NCBI RefSeq assembly: GCF_000002995.4
Contig: NW_025062479.1
Span: forward strand, 14,876,721-14,940,720
DNA: 64,000 nt
Source of the DNA: Brugia malayi
Lineage: Eukaryota > Nematoda > Chromadorea > Rhabditida > Onchocercidae
Reading direction: 5' to 3'
Shown here: positions 26,794 to 39,639 of the stretch, piece after piece
Layout of the letters: each line of letters opens with the position of its first letter
How positions within the stretch are numbered: position 1 is the stretch's first letter
The notes under the pieces: generated by a model
Told to the model about the DNA's origin: nothing
The model's database searches: none
What the model saw: only the letters and a program-made list of their open reading frames with translations
Made by a program: the position numbers and the translations under genes

Positions 26794-29700
26794 TTACGGC
26801 CAATCGTATAAAGTTTGAATTGATTCCTGTTCACCAATACTATACATATACGGTTCACTTTCATCCACCGGATCCAAACTTAGCAAACCATATGAATTTG
26901 CTGCTGTTTCCTCGGTATTTGAACTTGAAACTACAAAAGGATTTATGAAAAGAGATCTGAAGTTAAAAAAAAAAAAAAAAAAAAAAGTATTCCCAGCATA
27001 TGAAACATTATAAATTGAATACTTACAGAGAAAACATAGCTACACTCTAGAAATAACTAAAAACACAAATAGTTTGAATTAACTAATTTACTAATTTAAT
27101 TAACTAATCATAATTTGCTAAGAATACACTTGGAACAAGTAACTAATTGATCTTAAGCTACTATATATGCCGGAAAATAAAGATACGAAATATAAACAAA
27201 AAAGTAATAAAATGAACGGAATTATGTGAGTGATCTGAACAGAACATCTAGTGATGTAATAGCAATAACCGATCGTGCAAAAATAGAAATATGAATAATG
27301 CATTACTCACCTCCTTGCTGTGAAGGGCCTTCAACAACCATTTTCAGCGGAGAGGTATGTAAATTTCGTGGAGCGTAGAAATTACTCAATGTATTAACGG
27401 GTAAAATACTGGCGTTATTGTCGTTACTTGCTGAAAGCAATAATCAAAATGACCAATGCACTTTAAAAAATATCTATAAAACTACATCTACAGAAGAAAA
27501 CTTCAAAAGTAAAAATAATGAAAAAAGTTGTAAACTTACGTCCTGGAATTGGAACTTGCTCTGCATCTCCACTGATTTCTTGAAATACATTGTTTGTCGA
27601 CTGTTCAGACCAATTTGGCCGCTCTTCTTGTGCCAAAGCGTCATGTGGTTCTTCTTTCTGAAAAATAAATCACACCACATGAAATTCCTGAACAGATAAC
27701 AAAACGGCTTTTGATGAAACAGCAGTGAATAAATTCAAACGATTAATCGATTATTATAGCACTGATATATTCAGCGGCTTCCAAGACAAGAATAAAAAAT
27801 CACATATTTCCTATTTCTGAGATATTTTCCAAATGAAGCTAATATATATTATGGACAAACATGAAATGCAATCAAAACAGTTTCGTTCTTTAGACTTAAA
27901 ATCAATACCTACCCTTGATTTTAATAACTTATGTATAGCACTGAAAAATGTGTTATCATTTGTCCTTTGGACTCCAATAGTAATTACTGCTTTAACAATC
28001 GTACTAATTTTGAATTTTCAATATATCATATGGAATTTTGAAGTTTCTTCCCATACTGTAACGCGAATGAAACGAAAAGTGGCTTATTTTGTATTGAAAA
28101 CAAAAGCATTTGAACGCAAAAAAATCATAAACCAAAACGGGAGGAATCCAACTATGGAGTATTAATATTAGAAATAAGTGGAGAGAGAAAATAAATGTTC
28201 AGAACAGTAGTAAAACTACCTGCATATGAAACTGTTCGTTTTTTGGTGAAAGATGTGGGCAAAGATAGGCCTCTAGCGCTTCCTTTTGCGAATTCCTGAT
28301 CATTATTTCGAATTTCTGCAGTAATCATATGTTAAACTGATAGTGGTTATGAAAATGCACTTGCAATTAATAAAATCCCAAAATTTTAGTATAAAAAGAT
28401 TACTCCTGTTTCCACTGGATCTGTTACATCGATGGACGAGTATGAGTCCTTAGGAGCTTTGATTGCTATCAGTGTCTGATCAGACATTCCCGGCAACATG
28501 CGAAGATCGGCGTATTTCACATAACTGCAACAAACTGATAAAAACAATGTTTAAAAACTATGCAACAATTTGAAAGGTTGGAAAAGAAGTGAAACTGACT
28601 CAGTACATAGTCACTTCTTAATGTAACATGAAACAAAATATTTATGGTACTTTTGAATATACCTGTACACACGATCGGTTGGATCTTCTTTAGCTAATTT
28701 CAGCGCATTCTCAATACTTGTAATCAATTCATCCAATGATTGTTCATATTTATCTAAACTTTTAATCTCCTCCTTAAGCCTTTGTGCTTCAATTCCACGT
28801 GAACCAATTTCATCATTGCTCCTGAAATTTGTGTTCCCAAGCAGATAATTTACTGAGGATTGAAATGATCTACATTACTAGGCAAACTTTAGTCTCTTAC
28901 GTTTTACAATTTAGGTCTCTGGGCTCATATCGCAAATTTACTTCTAATGAAGAAGATGAGAATTTTTCATTCATTACAATGTTCAGCAACGTACAATCAA
29001 AAATCGCTCAAATATCTCACTCTTTCTCTTTCTCTCATTTGTTCAATCTTTTGATTTCATACCATTATTCTGATCTAATTTCAGAATAAAGTACTTGCCT
29101 TATTTTCATTACTTTCATAGGGAAAAGAGCTAAAAATGCATATATTTCAAACCACTGAAATACTCACTTCCATCGTATACTGTTCTTCCCCATTTTCTCA
29201 ATCATATCAATTCCTTCCAACACATTCGTTATATCATAAAGACGTCGCTTCTGCACGCCTAACCGCATAGCTGCTTCATTCAGATTCAGTAACTACAAAT
29301 AAGACACAAAAAATACTCGTAAATATGATACAAAAACAGCCAGGCTGAACATTTTGTACTTCCAAATGTTATATTAAGTCTAACAGTGACAGCTGTTTGA
29401 CATAAGAGATAAATGTCAATAACGAAAACACTCATTGAAGAAAAGCAAACAGCAATAAAACGGATTATAAAACTCAAAGTGAAAAACATGAGAAAAAGCT
29501 CACTCCATCTTCATTTGCTTGAGGTTGCAATTGCATGAATTTTTTCGTCAAAACTAACAATGAATTATCAACACGACAATTCAGCGGTCCAAACTGAGCG
29601 GCAGACAACGTTTCACCAGCTGTAACTATCAAAAATGAAATATTAAACACTTCTATAGTAACTGTATTTATATTAATTGTAAAATACAATAAATCAGTTT

Positions 29701-32389
29701 TGACCTTCAAGTTGTGTCTATAAGTTGGATATGTTTTTGAAAATTTCGAATACACATTTCCCCAATTTGAGATAAAAATAAACATTACAGGATATTCTTC
29801 AGTTCTTATCTAATACTTAATATAACTCACTCGGCATTGGCATTGAATATGAACATGGAAGCAAATTTTTCCATGATCGTTCAGGCGTTCTCAAATAAGG
29901 ACTACTGAAGGGAGGTTTGAACTGGTAAGTATCTGAACGACTCGATAATTTACTATCAGAATATTCCTTTTTATTATCACTTAGATTTGATGAAGCTTTC
30001 CACATAATATCACAATATTATATTAGCAACACAAATAGAATACAGCACTACTAGCAACAAATACAGCACACATGAACTGCTCAACCGAAGTCGCTCAGCA
30101 CAATCGATCACTGAGGAAACTTGGGAAAATAATCCTAACAATAGTGAGATGTGAGGTCTAAAGTTGTTTACCTGATGTGACATTACCCATTCTCTAAGCA
30201 GCTGTTATTATTCCCAAATGAAGGTACTGAATAGTTGTTGTGCACATACATACATACACAAGTGAACACACATATATAGGCATTATTTTCAAGTAACGAC
30301 TCTTAAGATTGTCCTCTCTCCTTTTCCTTTCTCTGCTTACATAATGCATAAAACTAGCAAAACAATGACAATAAATGACACAGGACACAAAAAACAATAA
30401 TTTCTCACCTGAATGTCTCTTTCGACTACTTGTAGGTCGAGGATGAGACTCTAAAAAGATACATTTAGGTTGTGGGTTTCATGGTTAGATATATGAAAAT
30501 TTTGAGCAATAAAAATCATATGAAATGGAGTATGAGCATAAAGACTATTTGACTTTTGACCAGTTATATACATACAGACAAAACCTTGTTTTGAGCAAAG
30601 AATTTTGACATGTTCTCGAATAGTAATTAATTCAGTGTTTGGAGGGGAACTAACTACAGTGACTCACTTTGTATTACTTATTCTGCCTACTTATCTATAT
30701 TAAAACTTGGCAGATTTTTTTTTCTGCAACTTACCACATTCCGACTGATGTAAAGCTTGTGAACTGGAAGAACCCTGTGAATCAGTAAACCGTGGAATCA
30801 CGGGATTTGGTTCTGGATTTCCGACAGCTGTTGCAGTCGTCATTTCCGACTTTCGCCTCTGAAAATACGAAAAAAGTGGTTTTTGACATCCCTAAAGAGG
30901 AAAGTAAGCATGGTTTCCACAGTCACTAAAAAAGTAGTTTCTGCATTATCTTTTGAATACTATGTTTGAAATTTGAAAACAATACTTTCGATGTTGTAGG
31001 AATTGTTTTTTGCGAAGTGTAACGGTCAGAATTGGATATGTAATCACTACTCCATCCACCGTAATTGCCAACTGAACAACAACTATTTTGACCATCAGTT
31101 GACGATGGCATGAAACTTGTCGCAGCCAAATTGTTTGTCCATGAACCGTCTTCGGTCCTTCCATTTCTTAAAAAATTTCATACAACCTTTACATATAATT
31201 AGAAAATCTGTAAATAAGAAAAGTCATTGACTCTTATTCTATTGTTTTAGGTGCAACATATTTTATACAGCATAAAAATGATATTCATTGATTAAAATAA
31301 TTAATAGGAATTGAAGACATAACCAAACCAAAATAATAGTGGGAAGTATTTTGGTAATTATAAAGAGATGAGCATGCCAGCTATTCAATAAAAGCTTCTA
31401 AATTTCTACATATGTTATAATGCAATTATTTTTTTTAAAAAAAAAGAAAAAAAAAATTGCATTATGACAGTACTTTGAAATCAGAAAGATAAAATCTCGC
31501 TAAATAGGGAAGATAAATAAAATATTCTTATAACCTGAAAAGCAAAGATAGAATCACATATTTCACTGCTCTTAAACGGAAGAAATAGATAAAAACATAA
31601 CAATGCAATTTAACAAGATGAATCATTGGAGAGAATCGTGATTTACGAATTTGATTCCACTTTGCTAATTCATTTAGGAAATAATCCCCACTTATCTTTC
31701 TTTCATTTTCTTCCGTATATCAAAGAAATACAAAAAAAAAGGTATGATCATAGACGATTACGATTAGCTTTTGTTACTCTACCTACATTTTCAAATATTT
31801 TTGAATCATTAGCTGTAGAAATGATAGTTTAATTGATACAAGAAACATAAACTTATTCTTTTTCAACATAAATTTTAGAAATTTGATTGATATCTTAATA
31901 ACTTACCCTGCAATGGAAAATGCGAGAAAAGAAATAATAAATGAACGAAAAACACAAGTTTCTTGTAATACAAATCATCACATACCTTACATTCATTCCG
32001 GAATCTTCATTAAGCTTCTGTCTAGTGACCGGACTACTACAAGCAGCACTTTTTGCCTGTAAAATAATATCATTGTGAATTTTCTCGTGTTGAAAATTAA
32101 ACCATTCTTTGATCATTTCATTCAAATGTTCCTTTATTAAACTCTCGATGGTATACTTTATAACAAATTTCAAAAATGTAACTTTCATACAAACCCCTTC
32201 TAGTACTTACTTCCTTTACTGAATTTCTTCAAGAAACAACTTAACACCAGTAATATCAGAAAATGAAAAGTAAAATACTTCTGAACTCAAGCTTGTAACG
32301 TTGTTTACAGTAATCGATGAATTACTCGAAAGATGTCCAGTGAAATAATGCTGATATAAAGATGGCTGCGTTGAACTTGCAGCTGCCAT
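26794..32389 (-). CDS. E2F transcription factor, 14 exons, 563 aa (EFL-type)
   Basis: Exons (minus): 32389-32279, 32056-31986, 31166-30986, 30858-30735, 30450-30409, 29995-29831, 29625-29504, 29292-29168, 28821-28663, 28524-28404, 28315-28220, 27657-27540, 27430-27311, 26930-26794; the sum is in phase. Residues about 247-313 form the winged-helix DNA-binding domain, with [14 protein letters not shown] and the E2F signature [13 protein letters not shown] (288-300). Next come a leucine-rich dimerisation helix (about 314-367, for the DP partner) and a marked-box region (about 367-440). The C-terminus [19 protein letters not shown] (544-562) fits the pocket-protein (Rb) binding consensus. So it should bind DNA with DP, activate or repress cell-cycle genes, and be controlled by Rb. 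The roughly 230-aa Ser/Thr-rich N-terminus is long for an E2F4/5-type protein. The acceptor at 29995 is weak. TTATAG lies 4 nt before the ATG. Confidence 0.92.
27833..28165 (+). CDS. Uncertain 110-aa intronic antisense ORF with one predicted membrane helix
   Basis: This plus-strand ATG-to-stop frame lies wholly inside the E2F intron between exons 28315-28220 and 27657-27540. It encodes a soluble N-terminus, a hydrophobic segment of about 25 residues (core [18 protein letters not shown]), and a basic tail ([20 protein letters not shown]). I recognise no family. Length and membrane-then-basic layout are better than most random frames here, but AT-rich DNA readily makes hydrophobic frames. It could be a nested gene or chance. 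Confidence 0.2.
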   Translation: MKLIYIMDKHEMQSKQFRSLDLKSIPTLDFNNLCIALKNVLSFVLWTPIVITALTIVLILNFQYIIWNFEVSSHTVTRMKRKVAYFVLKTKAFERKKIINQNGRNPTMEY

Positions 32390-35300
32390 GCGTCTATAAC
32401 CTTACCAATAATTCATCAATTATTGTAAGTCACCTCATTAGAAGCTGAAATTTTATAAAAAAACTTTTACTTTTGTATGATGAAAGGCAAGATACGCTTT
32501 ATAAACGTTTAGGGACATAAAAAAACTTCAGTGGAATAATTTTACTACTAATAATAATAGAAATAATAATAATAATAATAGAATAATAATAGAAATTTTC
32601 CATTACTGGAAAATTTCCAACAATTTTCCAACAGAATATATTATAAATAGTATCCATTAGATCAACTGATAAAGAAAAAATGATGAGCAGTGATCTACTT
32701 CCTTACATTTCATTATTTCCAAATGATGCAAATTTTTTTCAAATAATATTTCCATTTACCTACAACAGTTATGTCGAAATTTTAATATATCATGGGAGTG
32801 CAATTAGGAAAATGATTAATCAATATTAAATTCGATTCATTCGTTGCATGATATACTCAAATATCATTGCTAGAATTTATACTGAGAGGATGGTCAAGAA
32901 GTATCCTAAGAATAACTAATAATCAGCTTAGGCAAAAAAGATATACACTATCAATTGATATTACTCAAGATATATCAGTAATCATCAATCATTTACTGCC
33001 ATCATTCCTTTATGAACATCAAATAAGCACTGCAATTTGAATTTGAAATCTGTTAACGTAAATAATCAATGCATTTAAACATAACACACATCAATAAATG
33101 AAAAATGAATGAACAATGAAGTTGCGCCAATAACGTATAAACGTGAAACAATAGTAACTGATAATATCTAACGAAAATTTTATCAATAATTAAACAACAC
33201 AACAATCGACACAGATATGCATGAAATTGAAATAATCCTAAAAAATGCTTTCACTAACATTATTTAATTTTAGGATTATATCAAAAGACATACATACATA
33301 TATACATATTTATAACGCGAAATGGGTAAAATTAAACATAAACACTTCAGTTAATTAATAAAATAGATCTATCATTAAAGGGTAGCATAAGTCATACTGG
33401 ATATTAATCATCTGTTGCAATTAGTTTCCAGAAAAATCCTTCACTTCAACTTTGAAAGAATCATTTGGACAAATTTATTTATTTGCATGATTAAAGTGTG
33501 AAAGTGTGATGATTATAGTTTGCTGATAAAATACTAACACTAGAAGTGTCATTATCTGTCAACAAGTGAAAAAACAATGAAGAAAAAAAGCAAGCATTAC
33601 ACTTTAATTTTCGAAAGAATATCATAATTGTAAATAGTGATAATGATATTAATGATGACAAATTATCAAACTGTATGGGGGGAAATATGGGATATGCATA
33701 AGATATGTTAAGATGAATGATATCATCGTCTTAGAATAAACATTAATCATATTACAATACTTCAATGTTAATACTCTATGAATTGTATTTAGTTTAGTAA
33801 TTATTACTATTATTAATTACTAATAATTACTTGTAATTATACTGAAGAACAATTAAACACAAAGTACAAAAAACCATTTTACCAGTTTGCTTTCCTTACC
33901 TTTAAGATTTATCTCAAGTACTAAGCAAGGTATCACCACAATACTGAATGGAAGTAATCGTTATAGGACCTGTTGCAGGTATAATTCCGATCTGAACAGC
34001 TCATCTTCCCCAGTATCCCTCAAAGCGGGTGGTAGTGGTAGTGGTAGTAGCAAGGAAGTAGCTCAATGAACTGAAATTGTCAACGAATGCCAAAATGCAC
34101 CTAAAACCAACCCCTTCCCTCCTTCTGGGATACGATCGATTCCATTACGCCCTTCTCTCAGGAATAGTATAGTGTACATACATACACATACATTCACACG
34201 TAGACATACATACATACACACATAGGACACACACAAACACACAGACATACACACGTACATATATACACGCAAGAGAAAAGTGAGGAAAAGGAAGCAGAAC
34301 GAACAGGTGAGGATGTATATATGAAGTGGAGATGAGGGATGGTCCCTTTAGCAATCGCATTTTACATGCGGCACTGTTACATTAAAGCTGCACGCTGAAT
34401 CCCATACAATGCTATTACTTGAATTTACAGCTAATAGAACGTACGTATCGCTCCGTGTCATCCACTACTATGACTTTACTCTTCATGTTCTCTAGTCCTG
34501 TTAAATTAACTCATCCATCAGTAGTAGTTTAGATCGCAACCATTTCTCTCATTTTTAACTAAACGATCATTTGCAGACTGATAGAATATATCTTCCGGTA
34601 TGGATGGATAACCCGATGCTTTTGTCCTGTCAATTGATTCATTTATCAATTGTTTTCTTTGGTTTATACTATACCAATGAGTGCAATCTACCATTTTGCA
34701 TTTCTTTTTTTTTCACGTTTTCTCATTCATTCGTTATGACTAACCGTGATGCTAAGTGTTCAGCATATGTTAATTAATATTAAATTCAAGAGATATAAGA
34801 AAATCTTTGTTCGATTCAGATTGTTTCTTCTATTATATCACCATATGTAGTTGTCGTTTCAAAAATCCGTTGATCAGAATCACTTTATTACTGATTACTT
34901 ACTTATCAGTTGCCAACTAACTGCTACCATATTTCGACACGTTCACTTAAGTAATAACTACCACTAGCAACACCTATAAACACCTATAATTAGCAAAGTG
35001 AAGCGTTTTTATGACTGATCTTTCCATGATCATTATTAAATGAAAGAGTCATGGATGTATAAGAGAATATCAACTGCTTTGTTGCAATTATTGCGTGATC
35101 ACATTTATGCAAATATCTATTTATGTTTTGGTCGCTTAAACAACCAAGCGCATATTTTCGCTCCGTTTGCATGCCAAAAATTGTCAACATTGGAAAATTT
35201 AATACTTATTTGTATGATAAAAATTTGCGAGGCACTATTTGTCATTCAATGTGGAAAATGCATAAATTTACTACGTTTAAGAGATACTGATCGAAAGGGC

Positions 35301-35797
35301 AATGGGCTCTTCATATCCTCCATTAACTGACCCATTTTACCAATCACTTTACAATCAAACCATCAACGAAAACGATGAATATACCAACATCTAGTCTTAC
35401 TAAAATAACTAAGTTACGAGAAAAGGTTCGTAACCCGTACTCGTAAAAAATATGCACCTAATAAAACATTTCAGTAGTAACACAATTTACAATGAAAATG
35501 TCATACATAATCAATGATTTATAATAAGTTAAAAATTTACAATGAAGGAATGAAAAAGACTATCGGTGGGGAGAATAACTGTTAAAGAACGTTTTTTTTT
35601 TTTTTAAGATTAATAGCAGCTGCCAGATGATATCACATACTATGCTATCAGTACTAGGATTAACATTATATTATTACGGATAGATAAGGTATAATTTGAA
35701 ATTTCGACGGAAGTTATAATAAATTCACAATAACACAGAATTCCATTTCAAATACAATTTCGTACCTAATGACTTCCTATCGTTATCACTTAAAATA
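32390..35797. other. E2F upstream region / MADF 3' flank, no gene confirmed
   Basis: Both flanking genes read leftward. The sequence is AT-rich except for a GC-richer patch at about 33880-34160, which could hold an E2F promoter or untranslated exon: on the minus strand TTTCAG ends near 34074 and a CAACAG/GT donor lies near 33969. A degenerate ACAT/CA microsatellite spans about 34165-34270. Small frames at 33887-34069, 34571-34777 and 35040-35330 show no recognisable domain. Confidence 0.55.
34165..34270. repeat. Degenerate ACAT/CACA microsatellite
   Basis: Interrupted tandem ACATAC and CACA units; it generates Val/Cys/Tyr-rich frames on the minus strand that are not genes. Confidence 0.85.
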
Positions 35798-38700
35798 CTA
35801 ACTGGTACCATTTCCACTGCATCCCTCTAGTGCTTTCATACGACACTTCGTCAACAGCGTCCAGATTTCACCCCTTATCCATACAGCTGCTTTTTCATCA
35901 AGCTTTGCAATTCCTCGAATATAATCAGCAATTGACAGGCCTACAAAAGACTATCAATCGTTAAATTTGTCCTCGAAAAAATTGAAGAACTAGGATAAAT
36001 TGAGTGGATTCATCAAAAACATTCATTGACTGTTATTGATAGATTAAATGCAATAGTCTGACGATTCCGGGAGAAGGTCACGATTGCCTCTCTGGCATAA
36101 TCAGAAAAACTATGGTGATGATTTTTGATTTTATCAAAGGTTTATGTCACTATATGTTTCATGAAATACGAGATCCACTGTATATATATAAAACAATTCC
36201 TTACAAAATCAACGAAGTCACAAACCAAAATGATCAAATTCATCCATCCTAGAGAAACAACTGTCTTCTCTATCATGTGTTTTTGAGTCAATATCTTTTT
36301 GAGCTTTGTAATCTGATGACCTGCCATGTTTTCTTTTACGGCGGATTGGTAGTAAACTTGTAGAAGTACCGGGGACTGAAAATTCAGAGCACGATTCCTT
36401 CGACGAAATATTTTCATTCAAATTTTGTAGACCATTTTCTTCGTTCATCATAATGCAGTATCTAAATTTTACTAAAAAATAAATTTGGTCTCTGAATAAT
36501 GCTAGAAAACTTTGACTCGAAACGACTCTGTCAACCAACAGTAAAGTGTTGCATTTTATTGAGACTTCGTAGATGATTCCCTATAAGTTAGCCATATTTC
36601 CTAATCAAAATGCCTATATATTTTACTGATGCATGATAAACGAATCATTTTTATTTCAAATTGTGAAAGAGCAAAATTTCTCGAAAAAATCAGGAATAAA
36701 ACTTTATAATCTTACCGAGACTGCGGCAATTGCTTGTAAGGCATCAGAAATTTCAGTTCTTCGGAAAATTTGAATGATGGAAATCGGCAATCATTAGGCT
36801 CCATATTTCTGATTTTGTTGATAAATCGTACATACTGATCTCTCAAAGACTTCCACTGCCTCGCTATATCATCCGCTAAATACTATTTTTGTGCTTATTT
36901 TTAGAAATGGCTTTTAAGTTATATATTAATTCATAATCGTCCTGACTTATAGGTTTTCGTTTCGTTTCATAGTTGCTTCCTTATTTAATTACCAAAATTA
37001 TCTATAAGAATGCAAAAACAAAAGCTTCTAAATCCTGGAATGGGAATACTATTCATCATACCATAAAGCGCTCGTATTTTCACGAATATAAAGTTTGACT
37101 TACATCAAATAATTTATTATACGTTTCAAAAGCTTTATATTATTCATATTTATCTATCAATTATTTTGAAGATACCATTCAAAGCATATCCCGTTCGATG
37201 ATAGAAAGATTCAATGACTTCGTTCCTTTCACTTGCCGCATACTGTAAATCTCTATATTTTGGATGATTATGATCCCATAAACAGGGTCGTTTCTTCATT
37301 TCTTGTATTAAAATTTCACGCAGATCATCCGTCCATATTACTGAAAATATTTTTGTCAAATCTAAAAAATTTTGATTTGAGCTGATTTTTGATCATTTTG
37401 TTGTTTTTCACCATATCTGAAGATTTTAGCTATGCGATCTTTCTGTTTGGTGTATGGCTTTGTACACCCTCAAGTTTTTTATTAGCTCTCATCATTTCAA
37501 GTCTTCAATGAAAAACTTACTTCTTGCTTTTGCCGTCCGATCTTCTACAGCTGACGGTGACTTTGCACTTCCACCCACAACCACAACATCTAATAAACTT
37601 TATATTTGATTTTTAAAATGAAATTTGACAATAAAATCTTCATTGTTGAAATGAGTCAATCACGAATACTATTGATAGCATAAAAACAATAAGTAAAATA
37701 CTGCATACCTAATTCAGGTTTAACAGATGAGTCCGATGTCGTGGTAATTAAATTCGAAGGTGAGTAAATGTGATCACTGAATGACATCGCTGTTACCGTA
37801 GCATGTTCGTTATGAGTATTAGCTGTACTATCATCAGTGTTGCCATAACTACGTTGGACCTGAAATTCTAATGAAAAAGAAGGCTATGTATACTACAGTA
37901 GACAGCAATTTCCCCTTTACAAACTTGTAAGTTGTAGATAGTACACAAGTGAATAAGTTTATTTCTTTGATCTAAATAATGTCTTTTATCAGGTGCTTAT
38001 TTTATCAGAAAAAAAAAGGAAAAGAAAAACTAAATGAATTAAATGAGTTAACACTACATGCTCATGAAATCATATTTTTGATTTCACAACGGTTAGGTTT
38101 AAATATTCAAATTAAGAAAAATTCTTTTTCTCAACTTGAAAAAATTCTAAGCACTAACTGTATTAAAGAGGTTATAACATTTCATACATTATTAAACAAA
38201 CGCAATAAAAAATATTAGAAAAGTAACCTTTTCCGTAGAAGCAAGCAATTGTTGTGTATTACTTTGGTCAGTAAAATTCACATCACCAGCATCACTATTA
38301 TGCCAAACATTCGTTGAAACAGTTCCTGATTCTGTTCCACTTCCTGAATTTGTAGGACCACTGACCAGTGTAATGAAAGCGTTTGATGATCCTAACCCAT
38401 TAGTCCACTGTAACGTTCGACCATTATCGGTCGCTTGTTCATTTCTGCAAAATAAAACAATGAAAAGTGAAATAGGACTCATAAAAATTCCTTGGAATAT
38501 ACTGAAAGCCATATCGTTCTTTTTTAGTTGTATTTTTTCCATTCTGTCTTGCTGTACCGGTTTTTGCCACCCTAAACAGCCGCAACAGTGCAAATAATAT
38601 CCTCGAGTTCATGCGGACAACCGACAGAAGTGCGGATGTCCTAACGGTTAATGGCGTAAATGAATGCCACACCGACAGAACGAATGAAGTACAGAATATT

Positions 38701-39221
38701 TCAACAGGGGTACAAATACATATCCGATGTTTACATATGGCGTCAGAAGTTATGTGATTTATGCCATACGTTTGCTTATGGCATAGTGCATACAGAATGA
38801 ACCGAAATACCGAGATTACGGGCACGACCGCACCATATATAAACCAATACAGCATGCAAACTCTTGCTAATTTTGTCGTTATTATATATTTCAGTAACTT
38901 CATTATGAACTTGTCTACAGTATTCTCTTGGTTTATTTCAAACTTCCGGTATCACATTGCTACTTTCATATCGTAATTTAGGAAATTAAACCGGATTACA
39001 ACATAAATGTGAATTTCGATTTTTTACAAGTACATTTCTATAATAGCAGTTTTGATAGCAGTAACGATAGGATTAATGTGAAGTGACTGCAGTCGAAGAT
39101 AGTAGTGAGATAGTGATTAGATAAATGAAGTCGTACAGGAGCACATAAAAATTAATTGAACTTACGAGGTATTGCCAAATTGACCGGCCCGTTCATCGGG
39201 AACTTTCCTTGTTGGCATCAT
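35798..39221 (-). CDS. MADF-BESS domain DNA-binding protein, 8 exons, 398 aa
   Basis: Exons (minus): 39221-39166, 38444-38228, 37859-37709, 37589-37521, 37340-37176, 36875-36716, 36461-36226, 35940-35798; phases close to 398 aa. Residues 1-164 are Ser/Thr/Asn-rich and probably disordered. A MADF (Myb/SANT-like, Adf-1 type) domain spans about 166-270: LIQEMKKRPCLWDHNHPKYRD, then AERNEVIESF-like helix residues and ARQWKSLRDQYVRF. A basic stretch IRRKRKHGR follows and may be a nuclear signal. The C-terminal ADYIRGIAKLDEKAAVWIR with LLTKCRMKAL resembles a BESS motif, used for protein contact. Such proteins are sequence-specific transcription or chromatin factors. The donor at 36226 (GTTTGT) is non-ideal, but reading through it meets a stop at once. 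Divergent from ZW10. Target genes unknown. Confidence 0.85.
37979..38218 (+). CDS. Uncertain 79-aa intronic antisense ORF
   Basis: Plus-strand ATG-to-stop frame that fits inside the MADF-gene intron 37860-38227. It encodes a mixed, helix-prone sequence (ELTLHAHEIIFLISQRLGL, then a Lys/Asn-rich end) and is less homopolymeric than most chance frames nearby. No family recognised; may be chance. Confidence 0.15.
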   Translation: MSFIRCLFYQKKKGKEKLNELNELTLHAHEIIFLISQRLGLNIQIKKNSFSQLEKILSTNCIKEVITFHTLLNKRNKKY

Positions 39222-39629
39222 CGAAAGCTAACTCACGCAGCAACAGCAATTATTATTAATAGTGACCTATAATAGTAATAATGTCTTCAAACTTTAAATT
39301 TCAAAAAGTTGTAAAATTCTGCAGAATTTTTAAGATTCACAATTAAATGAAGTCATATAGCCACAATAACAACAACAATATTAGTAGTAATAACGCCCAT
39401 TACTACTAATACTGCGCAACCGCATACGCGACGCTGTCGCCAGCCGCATCAACAGCATCGCCATGACGCGTACGCTGCACACTGCAGCTGCATCGCTGCA
39501 CGCCCAACTACCAACATTCCAATCGCAGCATACTCCGCCCTTCATTTAACGATTACTGGTGGGACTTAGATATGGCATTCAGCGTCCAAAACGCTTTTCC
39601 GAAAATAAAATTTGGAAATTTTTTCGGGA

Positions 39630-39639
39630 TTTTGGCGGC
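39630..39639 (+). promoter_or_regulatory. E2F-type binding site TTTTGGCGGC
   Basis: Matches the E2F/DP core TTTSSCG. It lies 387 bp before the ZW10 ATG and 409 bp from the MADF-gene ATG, in the shared promoter. ZW10 is a mitotic gene, so E2F control is plausible; binding is not shown. Confidence 0.4.

Noticed and set aside
34063..34360. Val/Cys/Tyr-rich minus-strand ORFs
   Set aside because: Direct translation of an ACAT/CA microsatellite in different frames.
38761..38790. Short inverted repeat TATGCCATA / TATGGCATA
   Set aside because: Nine-base arms are short and unremarkable in 64 kb; no further structure around it.
38439..38903. 154-aa minus-strand ORF in intron 1 of the MADF gene
   Set aside because: It stops just inside the next exon in the wrong frame, is hydrophobic and low in recognisable structure, and has no splice links; probably chance in a less AT-rich intron.
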